From: CAZYYO01 sp964650965
GTDB lineage: Bacteria; Bacillota; Clostridia; Lachnospirales; Lachnospiraceae
Direction of reading: 5' to 3'
Assembly (NCBI GenBank): GCA_964650965.1
Contig: CAZYYO010000001.1
Coordinates: 1 to 64,000 of the forward strand
Length of the DNA: 64,000 nucleotides
Shown here: positions 34,267 to 42,861 of the stretch, one piece after another
How positions within the stretch are numbered: the stretch's first letter is position 1
Layout: each line of letters opens with the position of its first letter
The notes under the pieces: generated by a model
The model's input: the letters and a program-made list of their open reading frames with translations, nothing else
Told to the model about the DNA's origin: nothing
Databases searched by the model: none
Position numbers and translations under genes: made by a program

Positions 34267-36371
34267 TGCTTGCTATTTTAAAAAGAGAATTTAAATCCCT
34301 GTTTTGTAATGTTACAGGATGGTTATTTGTAGGTGCTACTTTAGCATTGTTTGGCTTATATTTCTTTGTATATAATTTATATATGGGCTATCCGTATATT
34401 TCGTATGCTTTGTCAGCGATTTCTTTTATTTTCATGATTACGGTACCAATTCTTACCATGAAGGTATTAGCGGAGGAACGTAAGAATAAGACAGACCAGC
34501 TGATTCTAACTGCACCAGTATCTGTGGGAAGAATTATAATGGGCAAGTTTCTGGCATTGGCAGCCACCTACACCATTTGTATTGTGGTTATCTGTGTAGC
34601 TCCGTTGATTCTTACGATTTTTGGAGATGTACCATTGCTCCAATGCTATGTGGCGATTCTTGGCTTTTGGCTGTATGGACTTACCTGTATTGCCATTGGA
34701 ACCTTTGTATCCTCTCTAACGGAGAGTCAGGTGGTGGCTGCGGTTCTTACCTTTGCCGTTATTTTCCTGGGTTTTATGATGACCAGCTTAACCGGCGTGA
34801 TTTCTTCTTCCGGAAATCTATTAACCAAGATTTTAAATTGCTATGATTTAATCGGACCCTTCCAGAAGTTTTTAGATGGTACCTTCTCAGTAACAGGAAT
34901 CATTTATTATGTTTCTCTCATTGCCTTAAGTCTATTCCTTACCTGTCAGGCCATTCAGAAGAGAAGATGGACCATAAGCTCTAAGAAGATATCCACCTCT
35001 GTATTCAGCGGAGGAACTATTTTGATTGCAGTGGCACTTGTTGTGGTATGTAACCTGGTGGTAAATGAACTGCCTACAAAGGTAACAGCAGTGGATGTGA
35101 CAGCTCAGAAATTATATTCCATTACCAGTGACACCACGGACTATTTGAAATCCTTAGAAGAGGATATTAATATTTATGTATTATCTGCCAAGGAAGATGC
35201 AGATGAAACCTTAGCTGGAACCCTTCAGCGGTATGAGGATGCCAGCAAGCATGTTAAGGTTACCTATATTGACCCCTCTGTGAATCCGAATTTTGCGGCA
35301 CAGTATTCTGATGCAAGTCTTACGACCAACAGTCTGATTGTAGTAAGTGATGCAAGAAGTAAGGTGATTGATTACAGTAACATTTATGAATATACCTATG
35401 ATTCCTCCACAGGCTCACAGACTACCTCCGGCTATGACGGAGAAGGACAGATTACCAGTGCTCTTCAGTATGTAACCTCAGAAAATATGCCGGTGGTATA
35501 TGAATTAACAGGACATAGTGAAATCAGCATGAGTGGAGATTTCTTAGAGGTATTAACGAAATCTAATTTAGAGGTGACTTCGTTAAATCTATTGGAGAAT
35601 GATTCTGTTCCGGCGGATTGCGATGCATTATTGATTAACGGACCGGAATCGGATTTTTCTGATGATGATGTAACCAAGGTTTTGGAATATATGAATAATG
35701 GTGGCAAAGTATTTATTTCTCTGGACTATCGGTATATGTCAGAATTAACCAATTTTAAGAAGATATTATCTGCTTACGAAATAACGGCAATCGACGGAAT
35801 TGTAGCAGACAATGATTCCGCTTATTACTATCAGCAGCCATTTTATCTTCTGCCTTACGTGGAATCTACGGATGTAACAACTACAGTAAGTGGTGCTACC
35901 TCAGTATTTATGCCTTATGGTGTGGGACTGTCCTATAATGATGAGGGAGCATATACCATTACCGACATTTTAAGCAGCTCTGATTCTGCTGTATCCAAAG
36001 TAAATTATAATACAGCAACCAGCTATACTGCAGAGGATGGAGATATTAATGGACCATTTTCTTTAGGTGCCATGCTGACCACAGATAGTGACGGAAGTCT
36101 GTTTGTTTTCGGATCTACCTTCATGTTTGCAGATGATGCCAACGCTATGGTGTCTGGAAGAAATGCAGACCTGTTTAAAGAAGTGATAAATTATATGGTG
36201 GGAGATATTAATGTATCAACCGTTGTGATTCCTTCTAAGGATTATACGGTTGCACAGCTGACGGTATCTCAGAATGCAATTCTTATGTACGGAATTATCT
36301 GGGGAATCTTAATCCCATTAGCATCCATCGTAGTTGGAATTATTATCTGGGCTAAGAGGAGAAAGAAATAA
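34266..36371 (+). CDS. ABC-2 permease fused to a GldG-type auxiliary domain
   Basis: 701-residue fusion. Residues 1-235 are an ABC-2 permease with about six transmembrane segments (KVLAEERKNKTDQLILTAPV is the typical cytoplasmic loop). Residues about 250-270 are another membrane segment, followed by a large GldG/ABC_transp_aux extracytoplasmic part (about 275-660, including LYSITSDTTDYL, ALQYVTSENMPVVYELTGHS and the NGGKVFISLDY strand) and a last membrane helix near the C-terminus. Equivalent to separate GldF and GldG of Bacteroidetes. The name does not imply gliding; cargo is unknown. Confidence 0.88.
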   Translation: MLAILKREFKSLFCNVTGWLFVGATLALFGLYFFVYNLYMGYPYISYALSAISFIFMITVPILTMKVLAEERKNKTDQLILTAPVSVGRIIMGKFLALAATYTICIVVICVAPLILTIFGDVPLLQCYVAILGFWLYGLTCIAIGTFVSSLTESQVVAAVLTFAVIFLGFMMTSLTGVISSSGNLLTKILNCYDLIGPFQKFLDGTFSVTGIIYYVSLIALSLFLTCQAIQKRRWTISSKKISTSVFSGGTILIAVALVVVCNLVVNELPTKVTAVDVTAQKLYSITSDTTDYLKSLEEDINIYVLSAKEDADETLAGTLQRYEDASKHVKVTYIDPSVNPNFAAQYSDASLTTNSLIVVSDARSKVIDYSNIYEYTYDSSTGSQTTSGYDGEGQITSALQYVTSENMPVVYELTGHSEISMSGDFLEVLTKSNLEVTSLNLLENDSVPADCDALLINGPESDFSDDDVTKVLEYMNNGGKVFISLDYRYMSELTNFKKILSAYEITAIDGIVADNDSAYYYQQPFYLLPYVESTDVTTTVSGATSVFMPYGVGLSYNDEGAYTITDILSSSDSAVSKVNYNTATSYTAEDGDINGPFSLGAMLTTDSDGSLFVFGSTFMFADDANAMVSGRNADLFKEVINYMVGDINVSTVVIPSKDYTVAQLTVSQNAILMYGIIWGILIPLASIVVGIIIWAKRRKK

Positions 36372-36919
36372 TGAATAAGCAGTTAAAATCTTTTTTGTTC
36401 GTTCTGCTTTTACTGGCAGTGGGAATTGCAGCGCTGTTTCTCATCAAGTTCTACAATCAGAAGGAAGAGACCAAGGCTGCAAAGGAAGAAGCAGAGGAAA
36501 CCATGGAGGTTTTCTCTGTGGAAGCAGATGATATTACAGCATTTTCTTATGTTGATGACGCTGGCGATACGTTGTCCTTCCATTTAGAGGATGATTCCTG
36601 GCTATATGATGGAGATACAACCATTGATTTAGACGAAGCTTCGGTAAATAGCCTGTTGGCCAAGCTAACCTCCATTACAAGCACCAAGGTAATTGAGAAT
36701 CAAAATGCCACAGAGTATGGCTTCGATACACCTGGCAATGTCATTACCATTACCACAGAAGACCAGACCGTTACTTTAACCTATGGAATGCAAAATGAAA
36801 TGACCCAGGAATATTATTTGATTTTAAATAATGACAGTGATTTGATTTATGTAACAGACGGCACGCCCCTAAGTATTTCCAGTAATACAGTAGCTTCCTT
36901 AACAGCAACGGATGAATAA
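36371..36919 (+). CDS. DUF4340-type extracytoplasmic partner of the Gld-like ABC system
   Basis: 182-residue protein with one N-terminal membrane anchor (about 8-25) and a beta-rich extracytoplasmic part containing ITAFSYVDDAGDTLSF and DSWLYDGDTTIDLDEASVN, a pattern of the DUF4340 family. Its ATG overlaps the permease stop by 1 nt. The three-gene block (33319-36919) is therefore one operon, ended by the terminator at 36933. Confidence 0.78.
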   Translation: MNKQLKSFLFVLLLLAVGIAALFLIKFYNQKEETKAAKEEAEETMEVFSVEADDITAFSYVDDAGDTLSFHLEDDSWLYDGDTTIDLDEASVNSLLAKLTSITSTKVIENQNATEYGFDTPGNVITITTEDQTVTLTYGMQNEMTQEYYLILNNDSDLIYVTDGTPLSISSNTVASLTATDE

Positions 36920-36932
36920 TATATAAGAAAAG

Positions 36933-36971
36933 AAGCCGGCAGACTGCAAATTCATGCAATTTGGCCGGCTT
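36933..36971. terminator. Probable bidirectional terminator
   Basis: AAGCCGGC (36933-36940) pairs with GCCGGCTT (36964-36971), with an inner CAAATT/AATTTG pairing. It separates the Gld-like operon from the convergent gene at 36992-37231. The T-rich flanks are short (TTGTTATG on the plus side, CTTTTCTTAT on the minus side). Confidence 0.75.
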
Positions 36972-36991
36972 TGTTATGTTTTTATTATCTT

Positions 36992-37231
36992 TTATTTTGT
37001 TTTCGGTTCGTCTTCTTGGGGTGCATCAGAGGAATCCTTTGGCTTTATCTGTTTATAAAGCATTTCAATGACCCAGATCATTACAGGAATAACGATAGTT
37101 GCCCATACAGCCGCGGTAAGATAGCTCATGGTTTTGGTAGAGTCGAATATAGCAGCAATTAAGGTAAGAACATATAATGCAACCAGGCAGATAATCCCAA
37201 GAATTGCCAGGACTTGTTTTATTTTCTTCAT
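36992..37231 (-). CDS. Small membrane protein of unknown function
   Basis: 79-residue protein with two hydrophobic segments (about 7-28 and 37-59), basic at the N-terminus and with a charged tail containing SSDAPQEDEPKTK. It is supported as a gene by AAAGGAGC upstream of the ATG and by a minus-strand promoter at 37281-37310. It converges on the Gld-like operon across a shared terminator. No family is recognised; similar short two-helix proteins are common in Lachnospiraceae. Confidence 0.75.
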   Translation of the reverse strand: MKKIKQVLAILGIICLVALYVLTLIAAIFDSTKTMSYLTAAVWATIVIPVMIWVIEMLYKQIKPKDSSDAPQEDEPKTK

Positions 37232-37280
37232 GTTATGCTCCTTTGTTTCGATGGAAGAATAGGTATATCAATATTGTTCC

Positions 37281-37310
37281 ATAGTACCTAAGAAGCAATG
37301 GGTTTGTCAA
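37281..37310 (-). promoter_or_regulatory. Promoter for the small membrane protein
   Basis: On the minus strand TTGACA (37310-37305), 18-nt spacer, TACTAT (37286-37281). Confidence 0.65.
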
Positions 37311-37323
37311 TGGTAATATGTAA

Positions 37324-37344
37324 TTGGCCATCAAAGATGGCCAA
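37324..37344. repeat. Perfect 9-bp hairpin in the divergent spacer
   Basis: TTGGCCATC (37324-37332), AAA loop, GATGGCCAA (37336-37344), with no U tract on either side, so not an ordinary terminator. It lies 13 nt beyond the -35 of the minus-strand promoter. Further pairings follow (GGGAG near 37349 with CTCCC near 37380; AGTGG/CCACT at about 37389-37407), so the 294-nt gap is rich in potential structure. Confidence 0.6.
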
Positions 37345-37441
37345 AGGGGGAGGATAAGTATTTCATATCTTTTGCTTCTCCCAAATCAGTGGTAGGGGAG
37401 CCACTAATTTCAATGGATTACTCCTATTATGTGATATTTAT

Positions 37442-37470
37442 TTGATTTTATACAAAGAATTTGATATATT
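37442..37470 (+). promoter_or_regulatory. Promoter for the SEC-C protein gene
   Basis: TTGATT (37442-37447), 17-nt spacer, TATATT (37465-37470). Confidence 0.6.
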
Positions 37471-37525
37471 AATAAAAGATTTCATGTAATGCTTGTCATT
37501 ACCAAAGAATTAAGAAGAAAACAGG

Positions 37526-38041
37526 ATGGTGCAGATTATGACATTATTAGAACAGTGGAGAGACCTTGCGTATAAACAGCAGGAGGATCAGGGAAAATTA
37601 CAGAGTTTCTGGCAGGAATATTTTTTGCTGGAGAAGGGAATATATGAACAGCTTTTAGATCATCCAAGAACAAAGATTACAGGAACCGTTCAGGAGTTGG
37701 CTGATAAATATAAAGTTGATCTTATGCATATGACAGGTTTCTTAGATGGAATTAATGACAGTCTTATAGAGCCGAATCCCATTGAAACCATGGATGAGAA
37801 TACCCAGGTGAACCTGATTTATAACAAGGAGCAGCTCTTTAGAAATATGGTGGATGCGAAGGCAGACTGGTTATACGATTTACCTCAATGGGATAAGCTG
37901 TTAGGAGCAGAGAAGAAGAAACAGTTTTATTTAGAGCAGAAGAAATCTGGCACCATTCACAGAGAGAAAAAAATTGGACGGAATGATCCATGTCCATGTG
38001 GCAGTGGTAAGAAGTATAAATTCTGCTGTGGTAAGAAATAA
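37526..38041 (+). CDS. SEC-C motif protein
   Basis: 171-residue protein with a helical N-terminal part and a C-terminal SEC-C zinc motif, CPCGSGKKYKFCCG (about 155-168), the same metal-binding module found at the end of SecA. It lacks the SecA ATPase. The role is unknown; SEC-C modules often bind ribosomes, SecB or other partners. The ATG at 37526 and one at 37538 are both possible; the upstream AAGAAGAAA suits the first only moderately. Confidence 0.85.
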   Translation: MVQIMTLLEQWRDLAYKQQEDQGKLQSFWQEYFLLEKGIYEQLLDHPRTKITGTVQELADKYKVDLMHMTGFLDGINDSLIEPNPIETMDENTQVNLIYNKEQLFRNMVDAKADWLYDLPQWDKLLGAEKKKQFYLEQKKSGTIHREKKIGRNDPCPCGSGKKYKFCCGKK

Positions 38042-38079
38042 TTTCATTCCAAAAGATGACGTTTCCACAAAATTCCTCG

Positions 38080-38108
38080 TTGACTTTATTTAGAATTGAG
38101 CTTAGAAT
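38080..38108 (+). promoter_or_regulatory. Promoter for the thrS leader
   Basis: TTGACT (38080-38085), 17-nt spacer, TAGAAT (38103-38108), upstream of the T-box. Confidence 0.75.
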
Positions 38109-38114
38109 AGGAAA

Positions 38115-38364
38115 CGTAGTAAAAAGATATAGAAGTAACACGTTGAGAAGAACAGTAGACGATTTGGATGCCTTTAGAGAGAGATGCATATGGTGGAAGC
38201 ATCTTAGGATAGATTTCGTTGAATACCAGCTTTGAGTGGCCTTAATAGGGTCCGGTGATTCCGTTATCATTTAATGAGAGATTTGCTGTAATACAGCAGA
38301 TAAATTGGGTGGAACCGCGAGAAATATCGTCCCATGTACAACGCATGTTGTGCATGGGATTTTT
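38115..38364 (+). ncRNA. T-box riboswitch (threonine) controlling thrS
   Basis: A tRNA-sensing leader. The conserved T-box is AAATTGGGTGGAACCGCGA (38303-38321); its TGGA pairs with an uncharged tRNA end UCCA, consistent with a U discriminator. The likely specifier codon is ACC (38225-38227, in GAATACCAGC), a threonine codon followed by a purine, as expected. Stem I features such as AGAGAG and GGTGGAAG are visible. Uncharged tRNA-Thr should favour the antiterminator and turn on thrS. Confidence 0.92.
38330..38364 (+). terminator. Regulated terminator of the thrS T-box
   Basis: TCCCATGTACA (38330-38340) pairs with TGTGCATGGGA (38349-38359), with one G-U, followed by TTTTT. The left arm overlaps bases needed for the antiterminator. 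Confidence 0.88.
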
Positions 38365-38426
38365 GTATGTCAGGACATGCACAGGTTTCTAAATATTATG
38401 AAAACAATCAAAAAGGAGGAAATACA

Positions 38427-40391
38427 ATGATTATTACTTTAAAGGATGGATCAACAAAAGAATATCAGGAAGCAAAATCTGTATATGAAATTGCCAGTGA
38501 TATTAGTGAAGGACTGGCACGTATGGCATGTGCCGGAGAAATCAATGGAGAAGTGGTGGATTTAAGAACCCAGGTATCAGCAGATTGCCAGCTGAACATT
38601 CTTACTGCCAATGATGAAAAAGGTCTGGCAGCACTACGTCATACCACAAGCCATGTTTTGGCAGAAGCAGTGAAGCGTTTGTATCCGGAAGCTAAGCTTG
38701 CTATTGGACCTTCCATTGATACTGGATTTTATTATGATTTTGAATGTGCACCTTTTTCCAGAGAGGATTTAGATAAGCTGGAAGCAGAAATGAAGAAGAT
38801 TATTAAAGAGGGTGCAAAATTAGAGAAATTTGAACTTCCAAGACAGGAAGCCATTGCCTATATGCAGGAACGAAAGGAACCCTACAAGATGGAATTGATT
38901 GAAGACCTGCCGGAGGATGCAGTGATTTCTTTCTATAAGCAGGGAGAGAATTTTACAGATTTATGTGCAGGACCTCATCTTATGAGTACCAAAAACATTA
39001 AGGCTTTTAAGCTGTTGTCCTCCTCTGGAGCTTATTGGAGAGGCAGTGAGAAGAATCAGATGCTTACTAGAATTTATGGTACTGCATTTGCAAAAAAGGA
39101 TGAGCTGAATGCTTATTTGGAGCACTTAGAAGATATTAAGAAGAGAGATCATAATAAGCTTGGTCGTGAAATGGAATTATTTACCACTGTGGATGTTATT
39201 GGCCAGGGACTTCCTTTACTGATGCCCAAGGGTGCGAAAATGATTCAAACCATGCAGCGTTGGATTGAGGATTTAGAGGACAATGAATGGGGTTATGTTA
39301 GAACGAAGACACCATTAATGGCTAAAAGTGATTTATATAAGATTTCCGGTCACTGGGATCATTATAAGGATGGCATGTTTGTTATGGGGGATGAAGAAGA
39401 ATCCAAGGAAGTCTTTGCTCTTCGTCCTATGACCTGTCCATTCCAGTACTATGTATATAAAGCAACCCAGAAGTCCTATCGTGATCTGCCATGCAGATAT
39501 GGAGAGACCTCTACGCTGTTTCGAAATGAAGATTCCGGAGAAATGCATGGACTTACCCGTGTTCGCCAGTTTACCATTTCTGAGGGTCATTTGATTGTTC
39601 GTCCTGACCAGATGGTGGAAGAATTTAAAAACTGTATTGCACTGGCACAGTACTGTCTGAAAACTCTTGGAGTAGAAGAGGATGTAACCTATCATTTATC
39701 CAAGTGGGATCCAGAGGATAAGAATGGCAAATATATCGGTGATGCTAAGACCTGGAATGAAACAGAGGGACACATTCGAAGTGTACTTGAGGAATTAAAT
39801 ATTCCATTTGTAGAGGATGTGGGAGAAGCAGCCTTCTATGGTCCTAAGGTAGATATTAATGCGAAAAATGTATATGGTAAAGAAGACACCATGATTACCG
39901 TACAGTGGGATGCCCTGTTAGCAGAGCAGTTTGATATGTATTATATTGATCAAAACGGAGAGAAGCAGCGTCCATACATTATTCACAGAACCTCCATGGG
40001 CTGTTATGAGAGAACACTGGCATGGCTTATTGAGAAATATGCAGGTAAGTTCCCAACCTGGCTTTGCCCAGAGCAGGTACGTATTCTTCCTATATCTGAG
40101 AAATATTTCGGATATGCCAAGGAAGTGGAAAAGGAATTAAAGGCCAATGGAATTCTTACCACTGTAGACGAAAGAGCCGAGAAGATAGGCTTTAAGATTA
40201 GAGAATCCAGAATTCAGAAAATCCCATATATGCTGGTAGTTGGTCAGCAGGAGGAAGAGGATCATACGGTATCTGTAAGAAGCAGATTCGCAGGAGACGA
40301 AGGAGCAAAAGCCTTAGATACCTTTATTGCAGATATCTGCAAGGAGATTCGTACCAAGGAAATTCGAAAAGAAGTAGAAGAAACAAAATAA
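38427..40391 (+). CDS. thrS: Threonyl-tRNA synthetase
   Basis: Class II synthetase, 654 residues. It contains a TGS domain (about 1-62), the editing domain (HTTSHVLAEAVKRLYPEAK about 72-90), the catalytic core with RPMTCPFQYYVYK and the class II motif 2 RNEDSGEMHGLTRVRQFT (within limits), and an anticodon-binding domain at the C-terminus. The frame is open from inside the leader, but AAAGGAGG at 38412-38419 places the start at the ATG at 38427. Expression is set by the T-box. Confidence 0.98.
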   Translation: MIITLKDGSTKEYQEAKSVYEIASDISEGLARMACAGEINGEVVDLRTQVSADCQLNILTANDEKGLAALRHTTSHVLAEAVKRLYPEAKLAIGPSIDTGFYYDFECAPFSREDLDKLEAEMKKIIKEGAKLEKFELPRQEAIAYMQERKEPYKMELIEDLPEDAVISFYKQGENFTDLCAGPHLMSTKNIKAFKLLSSSGAYWRGSEKNQMLTRIYGTAFAKKDELNAYLEHLEDIKKRDHNKLGREMELFTTVDVIGQGLPLLMPKGAKMIQTMQRWIEDLEDNEWGYVRTKTPLMAKSDLYKISGHWDHYKDGMFVMGDEEESKEVFALRPMTCPFQYYVYKATQKSYRDLPCRYGETSTLFRNEDSGEMHGLTRVRQFTISEGHLIVRPDQMVEEFKNCIALAQYCLKTLGVEEDVTYHLSKWDPEDKNGKYIGDAKTWNETEGHIRSVLEELNIPFVEDVGEAAFYGPKVDINAKNVYGKEDTMITVQWDALLAEQFDMYYIDQNGEKQRPYIIHRTSMGCYERTLAWLIEKYAGKFPTWLCPEQVRILPISEKYFGYAKEVEKELKANGILTTVDERAEKIGFKIRESRIQKIPYMLVVGQQEEEDHTVSVRSRFAGDEGAKALDTFIADICKEIRTKEIRKEVEETK

Positions 40392-40405
40392 TTTATAAAT
40401 TGAAA

Positions 40406-40435
40406 AGAGACCAGATGCAATCTGGTCTCTTTTTT
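40406..40435. terminator. Bidirectional terminator between thrS and aroA
   Basis: AGAGACCAGAT (40406-40416) and ATCTGGTCTCT (40420-40430) around a GCA loop, with T tracts on both strands. It serves thrS on the plus strand and the aroF-tyrA-aroA operon on the minus strand. Confidence 0.94.
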
Positions 40436-40471
40436 CGTACTCTATTTATGTGGTTATCTTTCTCATATGTG

Positions 40472-41749
40472 TCAATTACTTAATCTAGACAGGGTATCAT
40501 AAAAATCGGGATAGGAAATATCCACACATTCCGGATGGTCTAAGGTGGTAACATCATCTGCACAAATACCGGCAATAGCAAAAGCCATGGCAATGCGATG
40601 GTCTAAATGGGTATGAATGGTAGCTCCATGCAAAGACCTTCCTCCATTAATAATCATGCCATCCTCTGTGGCCACAATGTCTGCTCCCATACTCTTTAAA
40701 TTATCAACAACCGTATCAATTCGGTTAGATTCCTTTACCTTTAATTCCTGCGCATCTTTAATACAGGTAGTTCCACTGGCAAAGCAAGCCATAACCGCAA
40801 TGATTGGAATTTCATCAATCAATGCAGGAATCATATCAGCTCCAATGGTGACTCCATGCAAAGAAGAGCTGGATACGGTAATATCACATACATTCTCGCC
40901 GCTGACAACACGGTTATTATCTAACGTAACATTGCCCCCCATCATTTGGGCAACCTGTAGAATACCTGCTCTGGTAGGATTGGTGTTTACATTTGTAATA
41001 TGAATCGTTGCATTGGGATGAATTAGTCCGGCAGCAATGAAATAGGCAGCACTGGAAATATCTCCAGGGACAATGATATGCTGACCTGTTAAAGAAGTTC
41101 CTCCGGTAATGCTTGCAGTGAGCCCATTGGTTTCTACCTGACCGCCAAAGCCATTTACCATAAGCTCGGTATGATTTCTTGATTGTGCAGGCTCGGTAAC
41201 ACTTGTTTTTCCACTGGCATATAAGCCGGCAAGAAGTACACAGGATTTAATCTGTGCAGAGGCTACTGGAGACTGATAGCTGATGGCATGAAGTTTTTTT
41301 CCTTGAATTTCTAAGGGAGCACAATCATTTTGATTGATAGAAACAATCGCTGCACCCATTTCCCTAAGAGGTTTCATAATGCGCATCATAGGACGTTTTT
41401 GGATGGATGCATCTCCGTTAAGGGTACAGGAAAAATTTTGTCCACTAAGGATTCCGCTGATTAACCGGGTGGTAGTTCCACTGTTTCCCACATCCAATGT
41501 GGAAACTGGCTGCTTTAGACCATGTAATCCCTTTCCATAAATCGTTACATGATCCTCCTTTTGAGAGATTTCAATTCCCATTTTTTGAAAACAGGAAATG
41601 GTGCTGCGACAATCAGCACCATTTAAAAAACCATCTAGTTGGGTGATTCCCTGAGCAATTGCTCCTAGCATAACACCACGGTGTGATATGGATTTATCTC
41701 CTGGTACAGTAATTTCACCACGCAGCTGATTTGTTTTTTTAAATTCCAT
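40472..41749 (-). CDS. aroA: 5-enolpyruvylshikimate-3-phosphate synthase
   Basis: Transfers enolpyruvate from PEP to shikimate-3-phosphate in the shikimate pathway; the glyphosate target. The 425-residue product starts with RGEITVPGDKSISHRGVML and has LDVGNSGTTTRL (PEP site), the KRPMMRIMKPL loop and a late DHRIAMAFAIAG. Last gene of the minus-strand operon, 14 nt after tyrA. Confidence 0.97.
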   Translation of the reverse strand: MEFKKTNQLRGEITVPGDKSISHRGVMLGAIAQGITQLDGFLNGADCRSTISCFQKMGIEISQKEDHVTIYGKGLHGLKQPVSTLDVGNSGTTTRLISGILSGQNFSCTLNGDASIQKRPMMRIMKPLREMGAAIVSINQNDCAPLEIQGKKLHAISYQSPVASAQIKSCVLLAGLYASGKTSVTEPAQSRNHTELMVNGFGGQVETNGLTASITGGTSLTGQHIIVPGDISSAAYFIAAGLIHPNATIHITNVNTNPTRAGILQVAQMMGGNVTLDNNRVVSGENVCDITVSSSSLHGVTIGADMIPALIDEIPIIAVMACFASGTTCIKDAQELKVKESNRIDTVVDNLKSMGADIVATEDGMIINGGRSLHGATIHTHLDHRIAMAFAIAGICADDVTTLDHPECVDISYPDFYDTLSRLSN

Positions 41750-41763
41750 ATGATTATTCCTTT

Positions 41764-42861
41764 TTATTTAATATAAATCTGATAATGATTTCGTTCTAAT
41801 AGAGCAGTGGCTGCATTTAAAGAAGCTTCATCATACATTTCAATCCGAAGAACGCCATCAGAAAATTCCCGATTATTAATAATACCAATATTCTTAATGC
41901 TTAATTGATTGGTGGCAAGAATGGTAGCAATGGTTGCAATTCCACCGGCTTCATCAATTAAGTCACAATAGAACTCAAACACCTTAGGCAGAATGCCCGG
42001 TTTATGAATTGGCAGGGAATCTCGATATTCCTTGGCTTGTTCAAAGGAAGAAATTAAGGCATCTCCATCAAGCTTTTGAATATCTTCCTTAAAGTTATTT
42101 AGCTGTTCCATATATAAATCAATAAGATGAAGAATCTCTTTTTGATTTGTAAGGCAGATATGCTCCCACATTACAGGAGAGGAGGAGGAGATTCTTGTAA
42201 TATCCCGAAAGCCTCCGGCTGCAATGGTTTTTAACAGCTCATCTGTGGTATCTGCTTTTTGGACGAGATTCACCAAAGAAGCTGAAATAATGTGAGGAAG
42301 ATGGCTGATAGCAGCGGTGGCATAATCATGCATCTGAGGCGTTAAGGTAATTGGAATAGCACCTAATTGTTTTATAAATGCAGCAAATTCATCCAGGCGT
42401 TCTTTGGAAAAGTCCTCCTGGGTAGTAAGGATATAATATGCATTTTCTAATAAATGTGCAGAGGCATGTTCATATCCAATCTGTTCAGAGCCAGTCATAG
42501 GGTGTCCACCGATAAAGCAGGTGGTCATGCCTAATTGGATAACAGCCTGGTGAATATCCCCTTTCACGCTTCCTACATCAGTAATGATGCAATCTGGTTT
42601 GATAACATCTTTTAGAAGCTTTAGGTAATGTACATTTACCTTTACAGGAGAGCACAGGAAAATAAGGTCACAATGGGAAAATTCTTCTATAGCAATGAAG
42701 GTATCATTTTCAATGAGACCATCCTGATAGGCTGCCTTTATGGTGCTTTCTCTGGATGCTAATGCAATGATTTTCGTCTCTGGGGCAATCATCTGAATGG
42801 ATTTGGCAATGGAGCCGCCAATCAGACCAAGTCCAATAAAGCCTATTTGAGCAAATTTCAT
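41764..42861 (-). CDS. tyrA: Prephenate dehydrogenase with ACT domain
   Basis: Oxidatively decarboxylates prephenate to 4-hydroxyphenylpyruvate for tyrosine. The 365-residue product has a Rossmann motif, GFIGLGLIGGSIA (about 8-20), the catalytic region GGHPMTGSEQ, and a C-terminal ACT domain (about 298-365) that suggests amino-acid feedback. It overlaps the end of aroF by 4 nt (ATGA on the minus strand). Confidence 0.95.
   Translation of the reverse strand: MKFAQIGFIGLGLIGGSIAKSIQMIAPETKIIALASRESTIKAAYQDGLIENDTFIAIEEFSHCDLIFLCSPVKVNVHYLKLLKDVIKPDCIITDVGSVKGDIHQAVIQLGMTTCFIGGHPMTGSEQIGYEHASAHLLENAYYILTTQEDFSKERLDEFAAFIKQLGAIPITLTPQMHDYATAAISHLPHIISASLVNLVQKADTTDELLKTIAAGGFRDITRISSSSPVMWEHICLTNQKEILHLIDLYMEQLNNFKEDIQKLDGDALISSFEQAKEYRDSLPIHKPGILPKVFEFYCDLIDEAGGIATIATILATNQLSIKNIGIINNREFSDGVLRIEMYDEASLNAATALLERNHYQIYIK

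Noticed and set aside
34577..34846. Plus-strand 89-codon frame inside the permease
   Set aside because: Alternate frame of a hydrophobic coding region; Cys/Trp/Tyr-rich by accident of codon shift.
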